Shown: positions 40,129 to 53,600 of the stretch, piece by piece
Layout of the letters: each line of letters starts with the position of its first letter
How positions within the stretch are numbered: the stretch's first letter is position 1
NCBI RefSeq assembly: GCF_000003855.2
Contig: NW_003101677.1
Location: forward strand, 934,392 to 998,391
Direction: 5' to 3'
DNA: 64,000 nt
Source: Blastomyces gilchristii SLH14081
Lineage: Eukaryota > Ascomycota > Eurotiomycetes > Onygenales > Ajellomycetaceae
The notes under the pieces: model-generated
Told to the model about the DNA's origin: nothing
Database searches by the model: none
The model's input: only the letters and a program-made list of their open reading frames with translations
Translations under genes and position numbers: made by a program

Positions 40129-41955
40129 TTCGTATTTTTCCCACAGCTCGGTTTGGGATTTCTCAGATTTCGTTACGAGTGCGATGACAAGATGATATAC
40201 ATTGTGGTATGGAGCATGCATGGCGTTCAGGAACTGGGAATGGAGTTTGCTGGTTCAGTTTCGTTTTCTTCAGATTTGTTTTCTTTTCTACCTTTTCGTT
40301 TCTATCTCTGCAATGTGTATTCTTTGGCATATACCCCGTGGAAGATGGTTGGGCAAGCCTCTAAGGAGGGCCCATTTCTCACAAGTACAGTGCATTTACT
40401 TCTCTTTTTCATCCTAAGATGGAACAGGGGGCGGGTCATGTCCTAATATTTCCTTTGCCCTTTCGATTTAGTTCTCTTTCCTTGGCCGCTGATGTCCATA
40501 TTCTGTTCCGTTCATACATTCATGGTCCAGTGTGTCGACCCCCATATCCTCTCTCGTCGGCAGCAGGCGACTGGTACCTTCCCGGAAGCTGTTTCATGGA
40601 TATAAATCTTTTACGTTCCAATATACTACTTGAGATTTAATGTGTCTCCTTTTCCGTCTGTTTCCAAGGAAGATGAAAAAGTCTCTTCACACCTCAGATT
40701 GATACAGCATAACTTCGCGGTGCAAGTCATACTGTAATTGTCGTAGCGCTCTTTCAATCCCTCACTTCGCGCTGTTCCGCGTAGGTGAAGCGCTCAACGA
40801 ATATTCCGCCCAGGTCACCAGTCTCGCATCGAGCCGAATTTCCGAATTGATTGTCAGTAGAGGTTTCAAGTCAGACGGGAAAAAATGAGAAGGCCTCAGC
40901 TTCTGAACCTAAATCCAATCATGATAGCGGAGAATTCTTAAAAAGACCAGCGTCTACGCCCTAAGGGGTGTCTCATAACCCCCACGGCGGAGAGAGGAGG
41001 TCAACTTTTGTTTTTTTAAAAAAGTTCTCATCCGTAGAAGACTTAATTTAAAGCATAGATTTCTAATCAACTAAACACATCTCTGAGAAGAAAGTTCCGA
41101 TCTGGAAGCCAAGGGAAAAAGCAGTTGGGATCAGTGGATCTCGCTAGTTTGGACTAAAGAGACAAATACGTATGACCCCGCCGCAGGCCTGTAGCGCATG
41201 TTTTTATACGGAATCTCGGCATATATATATATAGATCATTGTTGGAGGGCGCTCGTTTCGCCTTACTTTCCCTTCCCTTTTGCCTGCTCGCTTTTCCAGC
41301 AACCTTCCAGGACAATCTGATAACAGAGTAAACATCATCGACTCTCGTTCTCTGTTTTAGCAGCTACTATACCCTACAAAGGGACACTAGCCTCGCCTTC
41401 TTATCTACGTCCTGCGTGAAAATCGTTCGGGTGTTCCAATGGGATGCTCAATTAACATTGGCCACGCCAGTTGGGTATGAGGAATGGTTGTCGAAAGCAT
41501 CTTGCGTCCCTATTTGAGGATGGCACATGTATATTCCTTTCCTGTCTTCGGATGGTACAACCCGGGAATCCCACGTCGATTTAACTCGCACCCGGAAGAT
41601 GAGGGGCTGGGAATATCAGATAGTACATATGGGACGAGATGAATTGAATCATTCTTTGTGGTTGGACATGGGTGGTTCAAACAAGGTATGGGATATATAC
41701 ACTGACAGAGTGCTTAAAAAGATAATGCTGACTGAATTAGAAAGAGGATGGAGAAAGGGAAAGACGAACAAAGGAGGCGGAATGCATTAGATATACATGA
41801 GTATATGCGGAGATTAAGAGTCAATATGCACCCCTGAGTACGGGATTTGCCGGCAAAGGCATGATGGGTGCATAAACTATGTCCCGTCTACATTCAGGAA
41901 TAAAAGAACAATGACTTGCTGGGGGTTTTCCTCCACAAATCACTTTATTCCCTAT
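40129..41955. other. Convergent intergenic, coiled-coil gene/permease
   Basis: 1.8 kb with no gene supported. The largest open frames (40153-40446, 41527-41790) lack motifs or splice partners; an AT dinucleotide run lies at ~41221-41232. Confidence 0.5.
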
Positions 41956-43955
41956 CTATGCAATCCAGTACCATATCTTCTCGATAGTGTTGCGCGGGTT
42001 ATCTGCGGGCCACTCAACAGCATCAAGAGCAGCTTTTCCTGACCAAATATCCGCCTCCGCGGGGTCGACGAACTTAGTCTTTTTAAAGATTCTCCAGAAT
42101 AGATACAGTCCGAAATAGATTGGTATGCCAACGTATGCTGTGAAGAAGTTCTGGAACTCGAACTTGGGGGCAAAGGCATCGAAGCCATTGAAAACGATAA
42201 TAATAACGAAGAAAGCGAGCGCGAAGTATGCGGGATATGGTTGGAAGGGGGCACGGAAAGCCATTGTACTTCGATCAACGCCCTGCGCTTCGACTGCGTG
42301 GTGGAATTTAATGCAGGCGATACAGATGGAACACCAGGTGAACAACGAGGCGATTGTGGTCAGATTTTGGAACCAGAGGAATACATCGTTGGCGCCGGTG
42401 CTGGTGGACATGAACGTGAGTAGCCCGACAGATCCGGTGAGTAAAACACTGTAAATCGGCACACCCCTATATGGCAATAAAGGTTAGCAACACCCAACAA
42501 ACAGTCAACTTTACGGATGTTCAAATGTCCCCTCACAATTTAGTGCATTTGAGAAGGAATTTCGGTGCTTGGCCGTTCTGGGCCAACGCATAGAGGTAGC
42601 GACTACCGGTATACAAGAATGCATTGCCCGATGAGGAGGCGGATGTTAAAATGACAGCATTGATGATGGAAGGGAGGACTGGGATGCTGGCACGATTAAT
42701 GGCGATAACCCATGGGGAGGCGGCAGCAGTGCTCGATTTATCTGAGTTTTGAGCATTCAACAGATTCTCATCGTCGTAAGGAACCAGCATTCCGATAGCC
42801 AGGGATCCCAGGATATAGAAGGTAATGATACGCCAGAAGACTCTTCGTACAGCCTTGGGAATGTTTCGTCGAGGGTTTGCTGCCTCCCCGGCCGCAGAAG
42901 CGACCATTTCCACACCACCGAAAGAGAATGCAGCGTTCACAAGCGTCGAGAAAAATCCAAGGAAGCGCCCTTTATCGCCGGTGGCAACATACTCTCTCAT
43001 CGCGCCGGGATTTTTCCAGTAACGGAAGCCTCGACGGTCCCCATCAGGTCCGCCGCCGAGATCAATAATAAGCGACAGGATGAGAAGACCGACAATGGTG
43101 ATAATCTTGATACTGGCAAAGATGAACTCTGCCTCACCATAGATCGCTACGGCAAAGACATTCAAGAACATAATGAGAACCCAGACTAGGGCGATCCATG
43201 CCCCGACGTTTATGCCTTCTGCGCCTGGCCAGTATTCAATAAGAAGGGCAGCGGCAGCAATCTCGACACAGACAGTAATTGCGCATTGGTACCAGGTCTA
43301 TTCACGCGAATCAGCACCTGCGATGTTTACACTCTGTCCCTCCGCCCCATTCTTTTTTCTTTTATTTTCTTTTTTTATTCCCCGAATAGATTAAACTAGG
43401 GCACTTACATTCCAGCCGACAGCAAATCCCATAGCTTCATCAACATACCGTCCGCAGAAGTGAGGAATAGCACCAGGAAGAGGAAGCCAAGTCGCCATTT
43501 CCCCGAGAGACATCATCTGTGATCCACTGTCAGACACAACCCATCTAGATGTGTAACAAGCTTTACTTACCATTCCGAAGATTGCGACGCCAGTGAAGGT
43601 GTAACCGAGCAGAATACTGAGGGGACCGCCCTGGGTGTGAGCTCGACCAATCCCCAAGAAAAGGCCTGTGCCGATAGATCCTCCCAGGGCAATAAACTGA
43701 ATGTGTCGAGATTTCAGTCTGTAAGGTTTGTCAGCAGGTTATTCCAACTAGGCTATCTTTTGAGTCTTATATACTTGCGATGAACTTTTAAATGAGAACA
43801 ACTCACCCACGAGTGACATAACCATAGCGTTCAGCAGTTTCAGCATCGCCGTAGAGGCCAGCAGCTTCATTGAACTGCAGCTTCTTGGCATCCATTTCCT
43901 TTGTGACCTCACCATAAGGAGGAGCTCCTCCTTCTGTTACCTCCGCTTTCGACAT
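41956..43955 (-). CDS. Amino-acid permease (APC superfamily, YAT family)
   Basis: Plasma-membrane amino-acid/proton symporter. Minus-strand exons 43955-43807, 43718-43571, 43516-43409, 43297-42537, 42466-41956; 558 residues. About twelve hydrophobic segments. Transmembrane helix 1 carries the APC substrate-binding motif FIALGGSIGTGLFLGIG (~60-76), followed by GGPLSILLGYTFTGVAIFGM, SLGEMATWLPLPGAIPHF and DEAMGFAVGWNTWYQCAI. Helix 6-8 region: FSFGGVEMVASAAGEAANPRRNIPKAVRRVFWRI, the signature permease loop. Charged cytoplasmic N-terminus of ~50 residues with potential ubiquitin-acceptor lysines. Substrate is not decidable; it differs from the Dip5 and PrnB patterns I know. The cluster of open frames on both strands here are pieces of these exons. 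Confidence 0.93.
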
Positions 43956-46900
43956 GGCGGGCTGCGATTGTGGGTAAAATCGCCTAGCGTAACAAAAAGG
44001 AGTGTCGCAATGGTTTGAAGGTTAGCTTGGGGGACGTTTCACCCTCGCCAGGCTCGGTCCGTTTGCGTTCGCTTTCTAGGGCAGAATTTTTAAGGAACTG
44101 AACGAGGGACCATCATCAGTTCGGAAGTGAACTGGGGCAAAAAGGAAAACAGGGAGACGGGAGAGTTCAAATAGGTCCGCAGCGAGTGAGTTGGGAGGGC
44201 TCAGCCGACATGCAACATTGTCCTCCCTCTTTGACGACACAAGGACCCTGCTTATTCGATTGCATCGAAGCTGTGGGGAGTACCCCAGATGTACTAGCAC
44301 CTTTCCAGGCCTGTCATATCAGACAAGCAAAAAATGCGGACCTTTTTGGGGTAGCCCCTAGCCACATCAAGCAGCAACCAACCTTGACTTGGGCTGGAAA
44401 TAAGACAACACCAGTGATCTTAAGCTTTGTGCAATTACAGTTCTGGATTGTTGCGGGACAATTATAACTTTTTGCATTGCCCCTGTTCCTTCCAACCTGA
44501 TTGGCCTCACCTCGTTTTGGGGTACTTGCTGCAGGTCAACGAGGATAGACATAGATCACCAAATATTTACCCTTGAGATACGGGGTACCAATGAGGGCGA
44601 TATTGGCGACTGGGAGCATGTGAATGTTTCCTATTGGATACTTCTTCTCGTCTTGTCATTTTGTTGATGCGAGCAATGATAATTACCATGGCCAAAATTG
44701 CAAATATCTGTTTATTTTTTTTCTTTCTGTCCTTGCTTCCTAGTTCTAGAGTTCTCCTAGACCGATCTCTTACTTTCCGTTTCTCCGAATGGTCAATTAG
44801 CTTTGGTCGGGAAAGGGCAGAAGTCGGAAGTATGTAACATCCATATTTTCGCGTCCCTGTATTTGTCTCTGTATCGGGGAAAGATTTTGGGGGCTTGGGC
44901 CTGCGGTCATTGTCTGTACCTCTCAGCCTATTTGCCCAAGTGCGGCTGACGAATGAGAGTGAACGATCTCCGGGGAGCAGCCGATCATATCTAGAAACGA
45001 AGCCATTTCTGAAATCAAGGCGGTAACTTCATAACCGACAACGAATAGATGGATGTGCGGTTTGACAAGGCATAGCGCAAGGGTTTTCAGGTGTATCGCT
45101 GATAGCCACAAACGCACTCCTCTGGAAGCTTGTCAATAATTCCTTGTGCCAGCTGTGAGCGTCGTCTAAGTACTTGTGTCATTGCAGTTGTCGACCTATG
45201 TTTTCTCCTTGCGGTTTAAGGTTGAATGAAGTGTGTTACACTCTAGGCAGTTACGCTATCATCTCTGATATCAAAACGACAACCGTGCCTGTTTCCGATA
45301 ATGACAGCAGGAACCAATCGCGACAATGATGATTTTCTCTTGCTACGTTTGGTACGGCCCTTGCGTTGTTAGGAAAGTGAAATATCATTTAGTAGAGTTC
45401 TACGTCGTGCTAGACTATTAGGAAACTAGGGAACCTACGGAAAATAGTAACTTGGAGATAAAATGTAGCCCGATGATGTGTAGTTATTTCTCTTGAACCC
45501 TCTCAGTTTCTCAAGAGAGAAAGATTCTGGAGTTGATTGATTTATCATGTGTTTCGTTCAGGTTCTGGTCCGCGGAATCGCGCACGCACCGTTATTGATC
45601 CAACCACAGAGCAGAACATTGTCGAATCCCCGTTCAGAAGTAGTGGTGTCATCAACCATATCTTGGTTTCAACAAAGCAACGGTAAGGATCCGCTAGCTG
45701 CATGCGCGTTTCGTTGTTTTCGAAGCGAAGCTTTTCAGAAGGCTTGGTTGCCGATATTGAGGACGCATTGGTTGGCCCACTTGGCGGTCTTGGCAGCAAG
45801 AAAGTGTCGGACCCCATCTTCGGACATGGAGCATGAGTCCATTGTATACATCATGATTTTTGATATCTGAAATCTTTCGCGTCCCGGAACCGGAACGAAA
45901 CATGCCCTGAATGCCTGTCCTGGTATCGGTGGTGCCGTAATTTTGCCGAGTGAAACGAGGGGTTTGGATACGAAGCGATATTGTTACCCCGGCTGTGCAT
46001 GAGTCGCGAAACTAGAGGCTCATTGGCCTAATGGGTAAACACTTCTCGCTCTGATTTGCTGGATGTCAGATATCCATGTTGACCTGGTCTGTTAAAATGT
46101 TGCCCTGAGCGTTAGAGGATGTGCGTCTAACTCGTGTATATTTGGCCAAGGCTATCAGCAGTGCCCGAGATACCGATCCATTTTGTGGTGGAATAGTCAA
46201 GATATTGGGAATGCATTCTGAGAGAACCTGTTAAGTGCGCCGTGGTGCGCCTTTTTGGTGACATGCTGAAGTTGACAGTGGAAAACTGTACGAAATTCCG
46301 TAAGGCGATGGCTGATCGATGCCTCCAGATGCTACAAGGTTCAGCCCTAATTCCAATGGACAGAGAGAATCCCTAAGTAGCTGCTTGACCCCTTAGAGGA
46401 AGCTCTTTCACATCCTCATAACACAAGCACGGGCGATGCATGTATCCCAAAGCAGTAATCAGCTTGCTCAAGTTAGAGCGACGGTTAATATCCATTCTTG
46501 CTCAATTTGGCATGTTGACATCATCATGAGCACCGAATTAATACACAAACCAAGGGTTGAGTCTGATGAAATGCCTGAAGTGTATTGATATCACGTGATC
46601 ATAAAGTACAAACGCTAAATTATAATCATACGACGACAAAGCCTAACTAACTACTATAGTTAATAATGGCTCCGAAGAGCTTCACTTCTGCGCTACAGTC
46701 CGACGCGATCAGTTTCGCTATTTTTATCTTGAAAATACGAGCTTTCAGACATGCGGCCACTGATCAGTTCCTGAACAATTACGGAGTACTTACTGTGCAG
46801 AATTATGCACAAACAATGGCCTTTGATGGCAGGGAGTTATTTTAGTTAACCTAATCCCTGGTTCGCGAGCGATGATTCCAATTTTGCCCCAGTGGCCTGG

Positions 46901-49900
46901 TCTTGTTTGGCATCTGCTGAAGTCCTTCATTGGAGTACTTGGCGTCTCGGAGTCGACGGCGCCCCAACTGCGGAAATGCCTCATCTCATCTCAGAGCCAG
47001 CGTCTTTTGAGAGCGATTATTGACTTCAAAAACCAAAAATAACTGTTTGACAGTTTTTCCTCTTTTCACTATCAGATACGAGGGCTGTGTAACCTCGTTG
47101 GTGACTCTCCTTGGTGGTACCGGTACCACAGGTGCAGCATGTGAACCTGCAACTTACTCAGTCCTCCGTACAGATGTACACTTTTAACACATGTTGTGGA
47201 ATATTCTGGGATGATTGGCTCACGATTATTTTAGCAGGGCTTCCTCTCCCCGTGCATCGATATCCAAAAACCTATTCTCTCCAAGGAAAAACATGGTCTG
47301 CTGCAGGGATGCAATATCAGAGCTCAAGGCTCGGATGGTTTTTGTGCCACGAGGCCCTGGTTAATTTGCATCCAGCTTGACATGAGGATAGACAGGGTAA
47401 CATCGCCCGAAACCTGCCAGGGATCGTCAGAAGCTCTTCCCTAAGCGGTACGATAATTGCTTAACTGCCACTAACTTCACGAGGCGGGTCGGATCCGGCG
47501 CATCGTGGAGATGAGGGGTTGAGAGCAACTGGGGAGTCTGGCTCCCTTGTTCTCATTGCTCCTACGCACTGGCGTCCCCAGTTGTCTTTTCCCTTGGGTT
47601 AGGCTAGGCATGCTAGGTTCTCCACCTTAAAATCCGGGGTAGGCCTCCTCGACGAACAAGTAGCTTGTTTCTCCGGGGCTCTGATGCGGAAACTCTCGGC
47701 GTAATTCTTTAAGCCCCAAACGAGTCCCTTTGTATGAGCTTGTATGAGCTTGACTCCGGTGCTATTGCTGACCATCAAGTTTCAGGTCTGTCGTGTTTGG
47801 TTGTGACTTTTCCGGCTCGTTCACCAAACTCATCACTCCCATGACATGACTCAATCCTCAAGCATAGTACTGACATGGACAGTCATAGTCCAACAAGTGA
47901 TTTAAAAAGTGAAGCTTTCTCTTGAACTCAGGGTGAAACCACTGGGTTTAAAGTAAATGTGAGCTGGTGCATTTCACTCACACGAGAATAGCATGATACC
48001 ACTGCATCACTTGTGTGGGAAGTTAAGATCTCCCTCCCTCCCTTTTATCCTTGATGAATACCCACATCGAGACATCCCAGGCCAACTGCACTTTTACTTT
48101 ATTACCTGCTTTAGATCTATATCCTATTTTTCTTATCTCAAGTATGAGGTGAATTTTTATACTGGGCCATATTTTCCCTCCCTCTAAAAATTATTAATTG
48201 TCGACTACTAACTTACTCTCGATTTATTGATGCAACATTTAATTAGGATGATTTCTTCACTTCGAACTCCTACTTTTAACCAGATGTCTGGGAAATAACC
48301 CTTCAACTACTGCTCTCTGTGGTATAGATATATATACCATTGATGCTGCTGGTGTTGTTACTATATTGGACTATTTTATAAACTGCATGGGTATCGCTCC
48401 ACTGTCTTGATTCCTCCCCCTATTCATTTGAAATTCTCTCACAGCCGATGACTTGAAACCCTGTCCCAGGAGGTGCTGCAAGAGATTTTGATTCAAGATA
48501 ACTACCACAGAAAATTCAACGAATGCCACACACTAGTGAAATCATTGCAAACCTCCCCTATATAAAAATGTTTTACTAGTGGATAAATCGTCTAATTCCA
48601 ACAGGAACATTTTTTAAGGTTGTCAGTTTCATCTGACCAACTGTTGAGGGGTGTCAGCAGCGAGCAATCAATATCGACATTATTGGTGTTCTTTCTAGGG
48701 GCCAACGCGCAGGCGTCCAGCACAGAGCGGCGGTAGATGTTGATTCACAAAACTCCGTTCTAGCTTGTTCCCCCCTGAGGCCTATAACTATACATAAAGC
48801 TAGTCGCGATGGTAAAATAGGAGACCCTCCGGCTAACTTTTCAGGAGGTGCAGGTGTACGCCACTGGTTTAATCCAAAGCTGATGATGGTTATCTGAACC
48901 TGGGTGCGCTACGGATATTTTCTATGGACTATTATTTTATTGATGGCCACGAGATCATAAATTTATATCAATCGCGCCTCTGTGATAGAATGAGAGCGCG
49001 ACAGAATCAAAATAGCAATGCCCTTGTGGATGATTGTTGAAACCTGAGATCCGCGAATACCAAAAGGACATTCAAAAGCCATGGATACAAAAGCTGTCAC
49101 ACCATTAGTTTTTGTCTTACTTGCTCTCTGACTCCTTTCAAGGAATAACCCCAAGCGGCGGTCAGAGAGGAAGGGTGGTAATGGTGGTTACACGCAAGGA
49201 GCCGCTGACGCGCAGTTGCAAGCTGCCAAGTGTTGGGAAATACCCAAACAAGTTCTGGTCATTTGCCAATGGCTTCATATCCCCTGATGGTAATGTCACT
49301 GAAGCCGTTTATACATCTTTCTCCCGTTGAAGGCCGTTATGGGAACCACACCTATGGAGCCACTCTATCTTCAAGAGGACCTTCAGGGACGAGCTTGCCT
49401 CCGTGTCAGTCATACCAGGCCACAGGAAGCTTAAACAGACACTTCTTTGTCTCACTTAACCCAAGCTCAAGTTCAAGGATCCTGTTATTTCATAAGTGCC
49501 GTTGGAAAATACAGATAGGGGAAAACCGACCGTGATATGGATTTCCAGGTTGACATGGAGCACTGAGACACCTCTCTAATAACTTACTCCACCGAGATAT
49601 GGAGCTAGGGCATAGGGCTCAAAACATGCTCAGCTAATTCTATCTTTTACAATGGCAAATGGGCTAGGAATTATGCGGATGGGATGATATCACCATTTCG
49701 CAGTTGAAATGATAGGTTAAACCGTGTACGAAGTAAACAAGGCAAAAATGCCCAAGGCTGCAATCATGGAATATGTAGCCGAATGCATCGCGTCGTGACG
49801 GGTTTCTCTAGGAGTTCTTTCCATATTGAACCCTTCTTCTCCTTGGGGTAATATGAGGGCTCCTACGCTCGGCTCATTGACTAGTTAGCTAGCATGGGGG

Positions 49901-49935
49901 AAGCTCGGGTGGAGCCCAGTCAGTAACTTAGTTAC
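43956..49935. other. Gene-poor 6 kb left of the retrotransposon
   Basis: No gene I can support. Open frames are all under ~110 residues and motif-free. Noted: a 5' permease flank, a tRNA-Arg-like D-arm string at ~46018-46044 (rejected as a gene), and a short direct repeat TGTATGAGCT at ~47731-47750. Base composition is moderate, unlike the copia element, so this is not the same mutated material. Confidence 0.45.
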
Positions 49936-49940
49936 ACTAA
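49936..49940. repeat. Target-site duplication ACTAA, left
   Basis: Five bases directly before the 5' LTR; identical to 55958-55962 directly after the 3' LTR, as expected for copia integration. Confidence 0.9.
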
Positions 49941-50211
49941 TGTCAGGAAAAAGAGGTTATACACTACTGAACGCCACCAACATCGTATTACTACAATATT
50001 TCTCATCATCATCATCAGCTTACTACAATGCTTGTCTAATACTCGCTTATGCTAGCTCTCTTGGCTCGCACATATATTTTACTATAAATAGCTCCATCTT
50101 TTGTATGAAATAGATAGATTAGATAGTGCATGGATAATATAACAAGCAGATCTTGATACACATAAGATTCATATGTCTCCAACATATTCATCCATGACAC
50201 TCAATCCAACA
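49941..50211 (+). repeat. 5' LTR of copia element
   Basis: 271 bp, begins TGTCAGG and ends CCAACA (TG...CA). TATA box TATAAATA at 50083-50090. Pairs with the 3' LTR at 14 differences, all transitions. Confidence 0.95.
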
Positions 50212-50221
50212 GTTATGAGCC
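50212..50221 (+). promoter_or_regulatory. Primer-binding site, initiator tRNA-Met anticodon arm
   Basis: GTTATGAGCC starts at the first base after the LTR. It is the reverse complement of GGCTCATAAC, the anticodon stem-loop segment (CAT anticodon) of eukaryotic initiator tRNA-Met, as in copia-type half-tRNA priming. Confidence 0.8.
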
Positions 50222-50223
50222 TG

Positions 50224-50570
50224 GTAAGCAGCATCTGAAGAGAAGTGTGATACACCATGATTCCAATCCTCATTCAAATTTGACAACAATCATTTGAACT
50301 GAGACAATTGATTCTCATTTGTATACAGTCTGATCTACTCAACTGTTATACCTGATTCCCAGTAAGCAGCATCTGAAGAGAAGTGTGATACACTGATTTC
50401 AATCCTTATTCAAACTGATAACTATCATTTGAACTGAGATGATTATACACTGATCTCAATCCTCATTCAAACTGATAACTATCATTTGAACTGAGATGAT
50501 TGATTATCAATCTCAATCCTCATTTGAACTGATAACTATCATTCAAACTGAGATAATAGATTCTCACTTG
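50224..50570 (+). repeat. Leader tandem repeats of the copia element
   Basis: A 32-bp word (GTAAGCAGCATCTGAAGAG...) occurs at 50224 and 50362 (138-bp spacing). After the second copy, a roughly 56-60-bp unit with TCAATCCTCATTCAAACTG and TAACTATCATTTGAACTGAG is repeated about three times, with drift. Confidence 0.75.
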
Positions 50571-50685
50571 TATATGTTCTGATATACTTGACTATTATAC
50601 ACTCTGAATTCTGATCATATCTATTCTCAAATACTTGAACCAATTCCTCAATTCATTCAATATAACTGATATGATAGATAAGACA

Positions 50686-53600
50686 ATGTCTAGTGCAACT
50701 GTACATCTTAGTGTTTCTGAAGATTGAAAACTTTAGTACAAGCATATGCTAGAATATGCAAAGAATAAGAAGATATCAGACTTCATCAATCTTGATAAAC
50801 CTGATATCTTCTCTAAACTAGAAGAATCTCTGAAATCTGAGTATTCAGAAGAAGTCACTGCAGAGGCCAAGATAGCATATGATATCAAGATCACTGTGTG
50901 AAAAATCAAATATATGAAATATGAGAAATTGAATAAAGGTATGACAAAGATATGAGATATCATATAAAGAACAGTGAATGTCACAGAGCTATAACATATA
51001 TATAGCAAGAATAATGATATGAAGAAGATTATTCATTTATTAAGAGATCAACTCTCACTCACAACTGTGAATTATCAAGATAATGTAAGAACTCAATATC
51101 ATGATCTCTGCAAAGCACTGAAAAATAGAGGTATAGAAAAGTGATTAAATGACTGATCACTCATCAAAGATGATATTAAAGAGATGAATATAGCTGAACA
51201 GTTTAACTTGAAGAAAGACTTCTTAAATGCAAACCTAGCTATTGATGCAGAATATGTATAAGTATGAACAAAGAATGTTCAATGTAATAAAGATGTTATA
51301 TCTTTGATAGAGTTAGTTAAGAACTTCAAGAAATGATATAGAGAAATGAGTATTCTTAAAGAAGATAAATCTATGAACTTCACTATTCTTAATGAAAGAT
51401 TTCAGCAATTATTATCAGTGACATTCAGAAACTGCATCTGCAGAGCCTGTCACTGATACACTCAGTGCTACTATCTCAATTCATCAAGAAAGCCACCTGA
51501 ATGAAAGAAAAATAGAGAGAAGAGAACTCAGATTAATCAAGCTCTTAAAAATCAAGAATTGAAGAGACATGTTAATTGTGTGATATCTAGAGATTCATTC
51601 ACAAATACAGATATAATAGATGTCAATGAAGTAGTCATAGAAGAAATGATTCTGAAGCAATCAGTTTCTCAATCTATCAATCATTAATCTATCAATCATC
51701 AATCTATTGATCATCAATCTATTGATCATCAATCTATCAATCATCAATCTATTGATTATCAATCTATTGATCATCAATCTATCAATAATCAATCTATTAA
51801 TCAGTAAATTCAAAAAATATTGATAAACTCTTCATATTCTCACTTCTATCTCTGAAACTCCTGAATCTTTGATACTGGCATGAAACAGCATATATGTAAT
51901 AATTGAACACATTTTCTATTCTTTACACCTGTGAATGAGAATGCGGAAGTCTATACAGATAATTCCAGCACTAAAGTTGAAGATTATAGAACTGTTAGAA
52001 CTATTATAATAAATAAAGTAGAAAAGCAGTTCAATGTCAAACTTATCAACACAGCTTATATCTCAAATTTCCATACAAATATCATCACATGGAAACCATG
52101 TTTTCATATAGAAGGCATCTATTATGATGAAAAAGACTTCAGATTGCAAAAACATGCAGATAATACAATCTTTGCATATATTGAAGTATTTAAGAGATTG
52201 CTAGTTACAGAATATAGTGATATAACTGTTTTCTCAACTATCTCAGAAAAATTCACTACTGAAGCTGATGCAGTTACTACATCACACACATCTAACATCA
52301 CTATATCTGAAAAAACAATATCTTCAAATTCTTCAACTTCTACAAATTCTTCTTTCAACCTATTAATATGCATAAAACCTTCTCAAAAACCTAAGATCTC
52401 TATAGCTACTCAATTAACATGGCATAAGAGATTAGAACATTCATTGAAAATCATCATATAAAAACTTATAAATGATACAACTGGTGTTCAAATCATCAAT
52501 CTAGAAGATGCTGCAGATGAGCTTATCACTGAGCTTTGTAAACCCTGTCATCTATCTAATGCAAAAAATCAAATATCTAGATATTCTCACATTAAATCTC
52601 AAATACCATTTGAACACCTATACATGAATATCATATATGACTCTACACAGTGCTATAATAGTGAGTATTATCTCATACATTTCATGTGTGATTATCTACA
52701 TTTTCATATAGCTATAACAGCTATCTGAAAATCAGATATCTGAAAAGCTCTTAAGCAAGCTATCAATTGAATTAAACATTAATTCAACTATACTATAAAG
52801 ATTATTTGTATTAACAATGATACTGCAATTAAGAAAGCAGATGATTTCATAAATTAAGTGAATAATGAAGATCTAGAGATGAAGTATTCTTCAGAGTATA
52901 TTCATGAATAAAATGATGCAGCAGAGTGAGTAGAAGTAATATTAATAATAAAGACAAGAACTCTACAGATAGAATCTCTTCTGTTATAATTACTATTCTC
53001 TGAGATTGCACTTACTGTCACCTATCTAGTGAATTAAACCTCTACTAGAATTCTAGATTGAAAGTTATCTCTACAAGTATTGAAAGAATTTCTACAAATC
53101 AAATCTCACTTCTATGCTTATCTTTGAATCTACAGATGTTGCATCTATGCAAAGATATCAGATGAAGTTCTCAATAGAAATCACTCTCAGAAGCTAGATT
53201 TCTGAGCATATATTGAATATCTAGTTGAATATGATTCAACAAACATCTATCAAATTTGAATTTCATACTTAGAACAGATGATAAGAGTAAGAGATATAAT
53301 GTTTGATAAGAATAGAAAATTCAACTCAGAAGATCTCTACATTGAAAGATAACTAAGAGATTGAGTATCTAAGAAGATGAAGCTTCTATATATGAAAGTT
53401 TGAGAATTATCAATAACTACTATAAATCAATTGAAAGAGATTATAGATACAGATATTAATGTTTTTCACTCTGAAGAAAATACTCAAAGCTCTGAAAAAA
53501 TAGAGAAGAAGAATAATGAGTATAAACATTATGATGTTTCAATTCCTTCTAACATTTTAATTCTTTCTAACATTTCAATTCTTTCTATATCAGATTCAAC

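Noticed and set aside
45545..45903. Overlapping frames on both strands near 45.5-45.9 kb that could be an old protein relic.
   Set aside because: No recognisable domain in any frame; cannot be supported.
46018..46044. tRNA-Arg-like string GGCTCATTGGCCTAATGGGT (D-arm of an Arg tRNA).
   Set aside because: No canonical anticodon stem or GTTCGAATC-type T-loop follows, so no full cloverleaf; at most a relic.
47111..47380. 89-residue plus-strand frame.
   Set aside because: No motif or conserved pattern; typical of random intergenic frames.
51661..51805. CRISPR-like array of 15-bp repeats.
   Set aside because: Units are contiguous without spacers, in frame and eukaryotic; it is a coding minisatellite.
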